From assembly GCA_947243855.1 (NCBI GenBank), contig CAMXIK010000011.1:1-64000 (forward strand): a DNA stretch of 64,000 bases, written 5' to 3'. How positions within the stretch are numbered: position 1 is the first letter of the stretch; each line of letters opens with the position of its first letter. This stretch comes from an uncultured Lachnospiraceae bacterium. Its GTDB lineage: Bacteria; Bacillota; Clostridia; Lachnospirales; Lachnospiraceae. Shown here piece by piece: positions 44,241 through 52,970 of the stretch. The translations under genes and the position numbers were made by a program. The notes under the pieces were generated by a model. The model worked only from the letters and a program-made list of their open reading frames with translations. It did not search any database and was not told the DNA's origin.

Positions 44241-46697
44241 TTATTTAAAAATCTCATCATACAACGATTGATATCCTAAAGGCATATCATTTATTGCCTT
44301 ATGTACACGTTCCTTTATAATTTGTGCACTTGCTTGCACTCCAACATAATCACCTTCAATTGTTACACTACCTGGAATCAAATTTGATAATAGCCCCAGC
44401 CACTCCCTTACTTGAAGTTTCGAATAGTCTTTCTTCATTTTTTCTTTTAATTTATATCTAATAGTTCCTAATTCTGGCGCCTCAGAGTCTGTTTTTTGCA
44501 ATTCATAAACTATATCAATCAATTCATAGTATGGCGGCCTCTCAACTTCCATTTTTTCCACATTTTCTATCCACTCATGAACATCCTGCGGGGCATGACA
44601 AGTTTCAAATAATTCTCGCAATTTATCCAGTCCAATTTGTTTCGGTGTTATTAAAAGCAAGAGCTTTATTAAATCTTTTGCCGTCATCATCGTTACTTTT
44701 TCGTTCTTTGCCTCAACAGAAATTGCACTCATTTCGTCATCTGAGCCTTGATAATCAATCGCCACCTCTAAGCTGAAATCTGCATTATATGCATCTCTAT
44801 GTCTTCGTAAAGCCGACAAACGTGCCGTGGCAGCAGCAATTTTATTTTTTGATGTACTTTTAGCATCATATGTTAAGGAATAACTTTTGTTTTTTCTTTC
44901 TTCGCTATACCCCAAACAAGCCTCTGCTTTTCCATCAGGATTTCCATTTCCACCTATAGGTGTCACCTCAAATCCAAAAACAGTTAAAACACGTGCAACT
45001 GCTTCCTCCAAACCGCTTGAATTATCCAAAGAATCTTTCAAAAACATGGCAGCTGTAGGAATCCCCATTTTATCCGATAATGCCAATTGTCGGAGTGTAC
45101 TATCTCTTCTTTTGATGATTTCATTTACCATACTCTCATCCAATGAAAGCTCATATAAATGAGATTCTGTCAACACCTCTGTTATTACCATGCTCTCTAA
45201 AGGTATTAGATCATTATTGCTATCAATATAATTTGCAACATATGGATGCGATTTATTAATTGACAGCGTCCTTGTTAATACATTCAGCTTAGCAATTGGT
45301 TCTTCTATCTGCTTATAGTCATATTCTATTTTTTCGATAACCTGCTCTCCTGTTTCTAAATCATTTGCATATAAATTTAATAATTCATCTTTCTTGTCAT
45401 TAAGTGGTTTTTCAATCAGCAACGGATTAATTATCTTATCTTCATAATACTTCTGAATAAAATTATATACAGGCCTTTTAGATGTCGTGTAGGCTGTTTG
45501 AGACATTCTATACGAAACAGATTTTTCTCGTTCCATCCTCCTCTCCTGCTCAAAATAATATTTTCTTACTTCATTATTAAACTTTTTCTTTATATACTCT
45601 TTTAACTGCGTAAACGGCACAGAATCTCTTACGGCTTCTCGAGTAGACGTCAAATTATCATCCAACTCATCAGCATTAATAATAATTCTAGTTCTATTAA
45701 AAGCACCATGAGAAAATGCCTCCATACCTAGAAGCGGATCGTCCAGATTTATTAATCTTCCCCTTATAATCAAAAATATTCCATGACTTCTTCCGAGATT
45801 TGAAGATTTTCCATCTACCAAAGAATCTTCATATAAAGTAAATTCCCCACTAACTCCTCGTAAATTTTGCAAATCCACAAAATATTTTTCTTCTCCATTT
45901 GCATCATTTTCTACTCTACTAACAACGCCATCTATTTTTTCTACTGTTTCATCTTCTTTTCCAACAATCCATTTTTTCATTATTGGAACTCTTACCTTCG
46001 ATGATTCAACATTTGCACCATTAAATTTTAATTCAAATTCTGGATTTAAAGGCAATGCCGTACTTAAAAGCCACTTCAATCTTCCAAGTTTAATTTCTGA
46101 CGCTTTAGGTTTCAATTCCGTCATCAAACTTATAGTCCATGTTTTTGATGCCTTTTCTCCAAATAGCTCAAAGTTTAATAATTCAGTTTTTATATACTCA
46201 TCTACAATACTTTTTACCTCTTCTTCGGTTACCTCTCTTTCATCAATCTTTATTCCATTAACATCATTATTTATTAAATTATAATCCATTGTTGCTAATA
46301 TATATCGTTCATCCTTCTTGGATATATATGTTAGTTTTCTTGCCAAAATATATGTTGACAATTTTCCTATTCCAAATTGTCCAATTTGCAAACGTTTTTT
46401 ATCCCTATCTTTATCTTTTCGTTTAAAAGATTCACCTATTTTCCATAATTGCTTCAATCCCCCCGCATCCAGCCCCTCTCCATTATCACACACCCAAATA
46501 TATGCATTTGATACTGTGGGATCATCTGGACTATAAACAGCAACTTTACTCGCAAAAGCATCATAAGAATTACATATTAATTCCTCAAATGCTTTATTGG
46601 GACTTGAATACAAACCAGCTGAAAAAAGTTCAATAATTCTGCTGCTTATTGTTACATCTATATCATCTATCTTTTTCCCTACTGATTCGAGATTCAT
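44241..46697 (-). CDS. GHKL ATPase fused to a PD-(D/E)XK nuclease domain (paraMORC-like)
   Basis: An 818-residue protein. The N-terminal half is an Hsp90/MutL-type GHKL ATPase: FEELICNSYDAFAS (N-box), CDNGEGLDAGG (G1), QIGQFGIGKLSTY (G2), with later AFSHGAFNRTRIIINADELD. About residues 570-640 hold a restriction-endonuclease fold: VARVLTVFGFEVTPIG, then NPDGKAEA and YSLTYDAKST, giving the PD..DxK triad. GHKL-nuclease fusions next to DNA methyltransferases are the paraMORC class of restriction-modification systems. The ATG overlaps the methyltransferase stop (ATGA) with GGGAGG 9 bases upstream. It should be the restricting subunit. It lacks the HtpG domain order, so it is not a chaperone. Confidence 0.82.
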   Translation of the reverse strand: MNLESVGKKIDDIDVTISSRIIELFSAGLYSSPNKAFEELICNSYDAFASKVAVYSPDDPTVSNAYIWVCDNGEGLDAGGLKQLWKIGESFKRKDKDRDKKRLQIGQFGIGKLSTYILARKLTYISKKDERYILATMDYNLINNDVNGIKIDEREVTEEEVKSIVDEYIKTELLNFELFGEKASKTWTISLMTELKPKASEIKLGRLKWLLSTALPLNPEFELKFNGANVESSKVRVPIMKKWIVGKEDETVEKIDGVVSRVENDANGEEKYFVDLQNLRGVSGEFTLYEDSLVDGKSSNLGRSHGIFLIIRGRLINLDDPLLGMEAFSHGAFNRTRIIINADELDDNLTSTREAVRDSVPFTQLKEYIKKKFNNEVRKYYFEQERRMEREKSVSYRMSQTAYTTSKRPVYNFIQKYYEDKIINPLLIEKPLNDKKDELLNLYANDLETGEQVIEKIEYDYKQIEEPIAKLNVLTRTLSINKSHPYVANYIDSNNDLIPLESMVITEVLTESHLYELSLDESMVNEIIKRRDSTLRQLALSDKMGIPTAAMFLKDSLDNSSGLEEAVARVLTVFGFEVTPIGGNGNPDGKAEACLGYSEERKNKSYSLTYDAKSTSKNKIAAATARLSALRRHRDAYNADFSLEVAIDYQGSDDEMSAISVEAKNEKVTMMTAKDLIKLLLLITPKQIGLDKLRELFETCHAPQDVHEWIENVEKMEVERPPYYELIDIVYELQKTDSEAPELGTIRYKLKEKMKKDYSKLQVREWLGLLSNLIPGSVTIEGDYVGVQASAQIIKERVHKAINDMPLGYQSLYDEIFK

Positions 46698-47971
46698 ATA
46701 TGATACCTCCCACTAATAATAAACTCTTCATGATAAATTTGTTTCTTAGATTTATCTTTTGAAAACTTACCATTACTATCTCTAAATGGCACACATATTC
46801 TCTTAGAAATAGTTCGCTTTCCAATTTTTATATCCGTAAATCCCTCTACGTACAATGATTCTACCAAATGTTTGGAATTCAATATTTTAACTCCTTTATA
46901 TTCCGTATCACCTATAACAAAAAAAATCATTCCGCCATCATTTAGCATCAAAGCACTTCTTTTAACTACGTCTTGCATATCTAAGTAATATCTTGCAACC
47001 GACTTAGCTTTCGCCTTAGGGCAATCACTTTTTACTAACAAATCAACTATTTCCCTTCCCGTATTATTTAACTTAGACATATCTATATCAGCTTCACTAT
47101 TATAATAAATACTTCCAATTGATCCTTTTCTCAATTTTCTATAATTATCGGTATAATTTAACCATAAAGATGACAATTGATGTAAATCAGCATATTCATA
47201 AGATGTCACGTAAGGGGGACTCGTTATTACTAAGTCAACTTTAGGTAATTCTTTACACATCAAAAAATTTTGACATTTCACTTCTACTCTACTATCACTG
47301 TTTCCTAACTCCTTAACTGCCTTCAAAAACTTTTTATATTGTCTTGCAAAACATATTTCAACCTCAACCTCCTTTTTATTTGGATCAAGTTGCGGTTTGA
47401 TGGATTTTGTCAGCCACTTAGAACATACTTTTAAAATTGAAGAAAAAATACATTTAAAAGCATCTTTATATTTCCCATCATCAACAATTAATTCTATAGC
47501 TTGATATAATTTTAACAAATCTATATAATTCTTTTTTGTAAACCAGTATCTCAATCTTTCATTTGCATTATTATACTCATCTCCTTGAAATTTTATTATT
47601 GCAATAGCCTTGTTTATGTTACTATAATATTTATCTAATATTTTAGCGTCATAATCACAGCTTTTTGTTTTTGCAATTAATGTCGCTACTGGATTAATGT
47701 CACATCCCCAAAAATCATAATTATGTATTTTAGATTCAAGCGCTACTGTTCCACATCCACAAAAAATGTCTGCTACTGTATTAATCTTTACACCCTCATT
47801 TTTTGCATATTCAAATGCTTTTGATGCAATAAATGCCGGAAACTTTGCTGGATATGCGTGAATAGTGTGCATTGTCAATTCGACATTTTCGCTGTCATTC
47901 CATTCTGTGTCCACATTTATCGTATCATAATCGATATTGTAACCTCCATTAATTGTAACCATATCTGTCAT
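46694..47971 (-). CDS. DNA methyltransferase (N4-cytosine/N6-adenine type) of the GHKL system
   Basis: A 425-residue DNA methyltransferase of the split-order amino-methyltransferase class. The SAM motif VADIFCGCGTVALES comes early (about residue 66) and the catalytic motif IV is VITSPPYVTSYEYADLHQL (about residue 243); TSPPY favours N4-cytosine, without excluding N6-adenine. HAYPAKFPAFIA near the N-terminus is common in this group. It starts 12 bases after neuB, so it is inserted in the glycan operon, and is coupled to the GHKL-nuclease. The first ATG lies very close to GGGAG; the ATG at 47962 is an alternative. It should protect the host DNA from the nuclease partner. Confidence 0.87.
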   Translation of the reverse strand: MTDMVTINGGYNIDYDTINVDTEWNDSENVELTMHTIHAYPAKFPAFIASKAFEYAKNEGVKINTVADIFCGCGTVALESKIHNYDFWGCDINPVATLIAKTKSCDYDAKILDKYYSNINKAIAIIKFQGDEYNNANERLRYWFTKKNYIDLLKLYQAIELIVDDGKYKDAFKCIFSSILKVCSKWLTKSIKPQLDPNKKEVEVEICFARQYKKFLKAVKELGNSDSRVEVKCQNFLMCKELPKVDLVITSPPYVTSYEYADLHQLSSLWLNYTDNYRKLRKGSIGSIYYNSEADIDMSKLNNTGREIVDLLVKSDCPKAKAKSVARYYLDMQDVVKRSALMLNDGGMIFFVIGDTEYKGVKILNSKHLVESLYVEGFTDIKIGKRTISKRICVPFRDSNGKFSKDKSKKQIYHEEFIISGRYHI

Positions 47972-47983
47972 TTCTCCCTTAGT

Positions 47984-49045
47984 TTAAAGTACTAAATCGT
48001 CCCAACTTATTGCCGTATCCTCTTTTATTTCCTTCTTTACACATTTTCCTATTATCTGCGCACTATCGGCCGGTGAAATACCATGTCCCGGTCTCTTGAA
48101 AGTTATACTCTCTTCTGTAATAATGTCTCCCTCATGCAAATCTCTATTTGCAACAATAGATCTGCGCGCATTAAGCCGTGCTTTCTCTTCACTTTCTAAG
48201 CAACGTATTTCTCCATTACCACACAATAAATTGCAATAATCAAGTTCTTTCTTTATACGAGCAACATCGGCCGTATCCATCGCATGATAGTGATCATTTC
48301 CCTTAAGCGATTTATTTAAGGTAAAATGCTTTTCTATTACTTTTGCGCCAAGCAAATATGCGCATTTTATTACATTATAATTTTCATCCGGCTTGGTATG
48401 ATCAGAATACCCAATTAACAACTGCGGATACATTTTTTGAAATTGCCTAATTTTATTTAAATTAGCATGTTCATAAGGAGTCGGATACTCCAACACGCAG
48501 TGCATTAGTATAATCTGATTCTGATTATACTTTTTTATCGCAGACAGCGCAGACTCGATTTCCCCCTGTTCCGATGCGCCTGCTGATATCAAAATCGGTT
48601 TATTCTTTTGCGCAATATGTTTAATAAACGGTATATTTGTAACATCAGAAGAAGAAATTTTATAGTAATTCATATATCTGTCCAAATAATCCGCTGCATC
48701 AAAGTCAAAAGGTGTCGACATAAATTCTACGTCAATCTCTCTGCAATATCTTGCCAGTTCCGCATACTCTGACTCCCCAAACTGATCAAACTTCATAAAC
48801 AACTCATGTTGAGAAGTCGTTGGCTCTTCTCTTAAGTCCCAGTATGCCGGAGAGTATTTTGATGCTATCTTATCTGCCTTATACGTCTGAAATTTAACAG
48901 CATCTACTCCTGCTGTCTTCGCCTCATAACACATTATTTTTGCGGCATCTAGTAATGATAGATCGCGTTCTTTTGCAATATCATAATAATTAACACCAAT
49001 TTCAGCAATTAAATAATATCCCTGTTGTTCAATTTTCTTAAACAT
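47984..49045 (-). CDS. neuB: N-acetylneuraminate/nonulosonate synthase (NeuB family)
   Basis: A 353-residue enzyme condensing phosphoenolpyruvate with an N-acylated hexosamine to a nonulosonic acid. The N-terminal barrel has LIAEIGVNYYD, GVDAVKFQTYKAD, MSTPFDFDAADYL, ILISAGASEQGEI, IILMHCVLEYPTP and VIEKHFTLNKSLKG. The C-terminal SAF (antifreeze-like) domain begins near residue 285 (RSIVANRDLHEGDII) and ends with GHGISPADSA. It overlaps the upstream CMP-synthetase gene by 8 bases. Which nonulosonate is made (sialic, legionaminic, pseudaminic or another) cannot be settled because the precursor-forming genes are not in the window. Confidence 0.92.
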   Translation of the reverse strand: MFKKIEQQGYYLIAEIGVNYYDIAKERDLSLLDAAKIMCYEAKTAGVDAVKFQTYKADKIASKYSPAYWDLREEPTTSQHELFMKFDQFGESEYAELARYCREIDVEFMSTPFDFDAADYLDRYMNYYKISSSDVTNIPFIKHIAQKNKPILISAGASEQGEIESALSAIKKYNQNQIILMHCVLEYPTPYEHANLNKIRQFQKMYPQLLIGYSDHTKPDENYNVIKCAYLLGAKVIEKHFTLNKSLKGNDHYHAMDTADVARIKKELDYCNLLCGNGEIRCLESEEKARLNARRSIVANRDLHEGDIITEESITFKRPGHGISPADSAQIIGKCVKKEIKEDTAISWDDLVL

Positions 49046-50687
49046 TATCTCCTCCTAAAATGAGTTTAAGTACTCTTTTCTGTCCGTTACTATAATCCTT
49101 ACTCAGTTGCAGTTCACGCATCTCCCGTCTAACCATCGGCGTATGGATAAGCCACTCTATTGTGTTTTTTATCATATCTTTTTCAATTTGTTTGCCAATA
49201 CCAAGATTAATAAATCCATTTGTCATAGATGCAAAAATGTGCTCTGTCTCACGTTTGTTCTGTGCCAGAACAATTGTGGGAACCCCCATATACGCCAATT
49301 CATAAATTGTGCGTCCCTGAGATGTTATGGCCAAATCTGCCCGCTGTAAATATCTGCTTACCAATTTTACATCATTATGAATATAAATATGATGCTCCAA
49401 ATCGTCATCTATTTCATTTTTATAGCGATATCCAAATCCTGTAATAATATGAAATTCAATTTGAGGAAATATTTTTGAGATCTCCTGAAAAATCTCATAA
49501 ACTTTACTTGTTAAATTGCTCGGGTCGCTCCCACCAAATAGCACTACAATGTTTTTCACCTCGTTACTGAATTCTTTGGGTGCAACTTCAAAGAATTCGT
49601 CGCGGATAAAGAAATACTCAAATCCCGTGTAATGATTAGGTTTTTTATCATCTTCATATACTGCATTAATTACACAATCGGCAAGTTCTGCACCATCTCC
49701 CATATCTTCAAAATTGACGATTCTATCCACATTTTTTCTCAGTTCCAGCATATAGGATTTACTAGTATTCAGGATATCATTTACTACTATATCGGGCCGA
49801 AATTCTTTGACAATTTCATACATATCTGTTTCATTTTCTATTTGTCTCATCGGGAAAAATGAGCCTTTAATTTTTTCAACTCCCAGAACAGCATTTTTTT
49901 TAGTGACAAATAAAATTTCATGACCAGTCAAATGATATGCTATAGAAAGGCATCGATAAATATGCCCCATTCCAAGTCTTTCTTCTCCATCAGTCCGTAA
50001 AATAATTCGTTTTGACGAAAGAAGCGCTTCACAAACAATCCAATCAAAGTCCGTGTCAATATCTACCGCTTCCTTACTGTCAACCTCATATACCGCTATA
50101 TTATCTCCAAAGCGAGTAGTCTCTGACACAAACCTTCTTCTCGTTATAAGAAACCCACCGGTTTCTTTATAATCAGCCGGTAGCTGTTGCCTGTTTAACC
50201 TCTGGACATAATTGGGAACAATCATCTCCTGCTTTTTTTTCCACGATAAATGTGGCGAATTTGTCACACTGATAAGCGTATCCTCTTCTACTCTTTCTAG
50301 GAACAAATCTATGGCCTTTTTAACAGTTTCAAATTTTAATGTTGGCGATGTTGCCTGCATTGTAACGACTATATCATACCTTACCTGCTGCCTTGTTTCC
50401 ATCTCTTTTGTTGCATGATAAATTACTGGATCTAGCGTAACAAAATCTCCTGCCAATGCTGCAGGACGCATTACAACTTCCACACCATATCCAGAAACCA
50501 CTTCAGCAATTTCCAAATCATCCGTATCAACCGTTACATCCGCATTGTATATTTGCCTTAGCCTTAGTGCAATGTCTATAGCATAAGAAATCAATGGCTT
50601 TCCCGCCATTAGTCTCAAGTTTTTACGAGGTATCCCTTTTGACTGCCCTCTGGCCGGTATCACAATAAGTATTTTGGACTGATTCAT
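49038..50687 (-). CDS. CMP-nonulosonate synthetase fused to PseG-like UDP-sugar hydrolase/transferase
   Basis: A 549-residue bifunctional protein. Residues 1 to about 225 are a NeuA-type cytidylyltransferase: VIPARGQSKGIPRKNLRLM, VTMQATSPTL and VDIDTDFDW. From about 230 the chain is PseG-like: RTDGEERLGMGHIYRCLSIA (nucleotide-sugar loop), VVLFGGSDPSNLT and ADLAITSQGRTIYELAYMG. PseG removes UDP from the hexosamine precursor before NeuB acts, and the CMP-synthetase activates the product, so the fusion unites the steps on either side of NeuB, encoded next. The chain is continuous, with no frameshift. Confidence 0.9.
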   Translation of the reverse strand: MNQSKILIVIPARGQSKGIPRKNLRLMAGKPLISYAIDIALRLRQIYNADVTVDTDDLEIAEVVSGYGVEVVMRPAALAGDFVTLDPVIYHATKEMETRQQVRYDIVVTMQATSPTLKFETVKKAIDLFLERVEEDTLISVTNSPHLSWKKKQEMIVPNYVQRLNRQQLPADYKETGGFLITRRRFVSETTRFGDNIAVYEVDSKEAVDIDTDFDWIVCEALLSSKRIILRTDGEERLGMGHIYRCLSIAYHLTGHEILFVTKKNAVLGVEKIKGSFFPMRQIENETDMYEIVKEFRPDIVVNDILNTSKSYMLELRKNVDRIVNFEDMGDGAELADCVINAVYEDDKKPNHYTGFEYFFIRDEFFEVAPKEFSNEVKNIVVLFGGSDPSNLTSKVYEIFQEISKIFPQIEFHIITGFGYRYKNEIDDDLEHHIYIHNDVKLVSRYLQRADLAITSQGRTIYELAYMGVPTIVLAQNKRETEHIFASMTNGFINLGIGKQIEKDMIKNTIEWLIHTPMVRREMRELQLSKDYSNGQKRVLKLILGGDNV

Positions 50688-51944
50688 TTACAATATCTCA
50701 CTTTCATTCCACATTTTTTCTATCTCTTCTTCAACAATTTCCACTATCAATCTGTTTTTCGTCTGCGGTATGTTACTATTTACATACGCATCCAGATATG
50801 CCTTTCTTTTAACTGGATCAACCGTCTGTAAATACCGCCAAGGTTCCTCTCGCATTTCCTGTCTATCCCAGTTAAGTGGTACTAGTCCCAACATCTCGCA
50901 AGTGGGTATCCCCCATTCTCTCCATGATATTGTTTTAGCAAACATATCATCACATACCATTAAAACTCTTTTGTTCCATAAGAGTGTAAAACTCATTGAT
51001 GTCGAAATGTTCATCATAACAAACTCGGCATTTTTCACCAATTCTGCTGTCTTTCCAAAATAAAGCTCTCGATTATCATACATATCCCGATCATATACTG
51101 TGTGAGGATGTCCAGCAATAATCACCGGCATCTGATAATGTGCTTCCATTTTTTCAAAAAGATATCTTAACTCCTTAAAATAGTGTTCTCTATTATTATA
51201 CATATCCAAATTATCCTGTGATAAATAACTTTTAATAATAGACTGTGCCCCTATAAACCCCCATCCGCTATCTATCCATAAAATATATTTTCTGTTTGAT
51301 TTACCTTCCATTCTTTCTACTTCAACAAATCGGTCATAATCAAGGCTATGAATATATATTTTTTTGCAACCATTCATATATAATGGATATTCCACGTTGG
51401 CCCTTTTTGTGGCTTCAACAACAAATAAAGGTAAAAACAATTTCGGCGTAAATAAACGGTCTACCTTGTTTTTTATTTTACAGTATAGTTCATGTAAACC
51501 AAATACAAGTGTTTTAACTCCTCCTTTTTCTTTATAAATTTCACTCCATTTCCGCCTAAAAGTTTTTTTCTCCTGTAAATATACCCACCGTACAGCTCCT
51601 AAACTTCCATATAGAATATATTTACACTTATTTCTTGCTAAAACATTTAAATCTTTTACCGTCAATATACTGAATAGAAAAAAAAGACTATCTCTATTTT
51701 TCTTTACTTGTTTTATATATTGCCTTCTTCCCAACTCATGAAGCATTTCGCCCGAATACATTTTAGATGTATATTCATATTTCGGTGTCTTATCTGTATG
51801 AATACTCCATATTTCACATTTATATCCTTTCTGGCTAAAATATGACACACCATACCTGTCCAAATCTCGCTCTGTAAATCGAGATTTGGATGTCCACACA
51901 AAAATTAATTTCGGTTTTTTTATTACCATCTTTTTGTCTAACAA
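50688..51944 (-). CDS. Uncharacterised protein, probable GT-B-like glycosyltransferase
   Basis: A 418-residue soluble protein. I do not recognise a named family. The second half has GT-B-like traits: KYILWIDSGWGF, MPVIIAGHPHTVYD, and AEFVMMNISTSMSFTLLWNK followed by VLMVCDD, a nucleotide-sugar-binding layout of capsule or sialic-type transferases. It starts at TTG 51944: AAAGGAG lies 6 bases upstream, whereas the first ATG (51929) is too far from it. It directly precedes the CMP-nonulosonate gene (0-base gap), so a transferase using that CMP-sugar is a reasonable guess. Confidence 0.6.
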   Translation of the reverse strand: MLDKKMVIKKPKLIFVWTSKSRFTERDLDRYGVSYFSQKGYKCEIWSIHTDKTPKYEYTSKMYSGEMLHELGRRQYIKQVKKNRDSLFFLFSILTVKDLNVLARNKCKYILYGSLGAVRWVYLQEKKTFRRKWSEIYKEKGGVKTLVFGLHELYCKIKNKVDRLFTPKLFLPLFVVEATKRANVEYPLYMNGCKKIYIHSLDYDRFVEVERMEGKSNRKYILWIDSGWGFIGAQSIIKSYLSQDNLDMYNNREHYFKELRYLFEKMEAHYQMPVIIAGHPHTVYDRDMYDNRELYFGKTAELVKNAEFVMMNISTSMSFTLLWNKRVLMVCDDMFAKTISWREWGIPTCEMLGLVPLNWDRQEMREEPWRYLQTVDPVKRKAYLDAYVNSNIPQTKNRLIVEIVEEEIEKMWNESEIL

Positions 51945-51964
51945 AACAAACTCCTTTAAAAAAA

Positions 51965-51994
51965 ATGTATCGCGGAGAAGTAATAAAATGAATC
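51965..51994. repeat. Direct repeat copy A: truncated 3' end of an aldolase gene
   Basis: Thirty bases here match 52990-53019, inside the 3' end of the aldolase gene, with a single difference. On the minus strand both read the codons of IHFITSPRYI. Here they stand alone, so this is a gene remnant left by recombination. Confidence 0.85.
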
Positions 51995-52156
51995 AGGTTC
52001 TCTTCCGCATCGTTCACCTACTATATCTACTGTTATATTATCAAAATAAACAAAATTATATATGTCTCTAAACTACTGTTCCTGCAAAAGTTCATTGAAT
52101 ATTCTCTTGCACCGCCCCCTCTTGAGTCTACCAAAATTTTGGCATCACATACTGCG

Positions 52157-52291
52157 TCACATTCTCTTTATATAGTTGAAGTTCGTTCGCCTTTTTTTAT
52201 AATAATCATTGATCCATAAAATTGCTTCCGCTTCTTGGTCTAAACACTCTGTAATACAATTACATCCTAGACATACTCTTTCTTTTACCAT
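52157..52291 (-). CDS. Possible 44-residue cysteine-rich small protein
   Basis: From ATG 52291 a frame encodes MVKERVCLGCNCITECLDQE and ends NYIKRM. The CxxCxC..C cluster hints at metal binding, but there is no clear ribosome site and the region (51945-52301) also carries a gene remnant. It may itself be a truncated gene. Nothing else recognisable lies in this 357-base gap. Confidence 0.3.
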   Translation of the reverse strand: MVKERVCLGCNCITECLDQEAEAILWINDYYKKRRTNFNYIKRM

Positions 52292-52301
52292 TTAAACTAT
52301 T

Positions 52302-52946
52302 TCATTCCTCTACAATTTTTACCACCTTAGCTGGTACGCCCGTCGCCAGACACCCGGCCGGAATTTCCGAATTCACTACACTTCCGGCACCAATAACAGA
52401 ATTGTCACCAATTACAGTACCCTTCAAAATGATACACCCTGTTCCTATCCAAACATTTTTTCCGATAATCACATCTCTGTCATTTTCAATCCCTTGTCTG
52501 GCAAAGCGGCCTTCTGACGGCCACGGATCATGAAAATCCGAATCCATGATAATACAATTAGGTGCAATATATGTTCCCTCACCTATCTCAATACGCTTTG
52601 AACGAGCCACAACGCTTGTCCCGTTTAAAACAGAACCTTTTCTGACTATAATTTCAGCCCCTGCTATATGGGTTCGTAATTTTACCGGTCTATAAATTGA
52701 AGATGTCAGACATCTATGCGAATCAGAATTTAATACTACTCCACCTTCTATAATAATTTTCCCTTCAAGCCAGTCATTAACAATATCTACCCGTCCTCGT
52801 GCAATTACCGTTTTATCAATATCCGCTTTCCAAAATACCCCCCCCCTAAATAAATATAATTTTCCAATGCATTCCAATGTTTTTTCGTAAAGGCCATGAT
52901 AATATCTTTTTGCAATCACACTCAAAATTTCTTCTTTTCTTACCAT
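52302..52946 (-). CDS. Hexapeptide-repeat O-acetyltransferase, phase-variable, ON
   Basis: A 214-residue left-handed beta-helix acetyltransferase. Nine G at 52838-52846 fall in codons of LFRGGVFWK (about residues 33-37), so a slip would stop translation near the N-terminus. The helix repeats run from about 60 to 195 (IGEGTYIAPNCIIMD, VIIGKNVWIGTGCIILKGT, IGDNSVIGAGSVV), with the catalytic-type histidine in SDFHDPWP and a closing GVPAKVVK. The frame is intact, so it is ON. It is 24 bases downstream of the aldolase gene. Likely adds acetyl from acetyl-CoA to a nucleotide sugar or glycan intermediate. Confidence 0.88.
   Translation of the reverse strand: MVRKEEILSVIAKRYYHGLYEKTLECIGKLYLFRGGVFWKADIDKTVIARGRVDIVNDWLEGKIIIEGGVVLNSDSHRCLTSSIYRPVKLRTHIAGAEIIVRKGSVLNGTSVVARSKRIEIGEGTYIAPNCIIMDSDFHDPWPSEGRFARQGIENDRDVIIGKNVWIGTGCIILKGTVIGDNSVIGAGSVVNSEIPAGCLATGVPAKVVKIVEE
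52838..52846 (-). repeat. Poly-G tract, G9 (in frame)
   Basis: Nine G on the coding strand near the 5' end of the O-acetyltransferase gene, currently keeping the frame open. Confidence 0.95.
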
Positions 52947-52970
52947 TCCACTACCTAACCCTTCTTCTTA

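Noticed and set aside
46456..46464. Short C run in the GHKL gene as another contingency tract
   Set aside because: The run is only six C long and in frame; too short for efficient slippage compared with the 9-11 base tracts.
44241..46697. HtpG (Hsp90) chaperone or MutL
   Set aside because: Only the GHKL domain is shared; the C-terminal half has a PD-(D/E)XK-like motif and the gene is coupled to a DNA methyltransferase.
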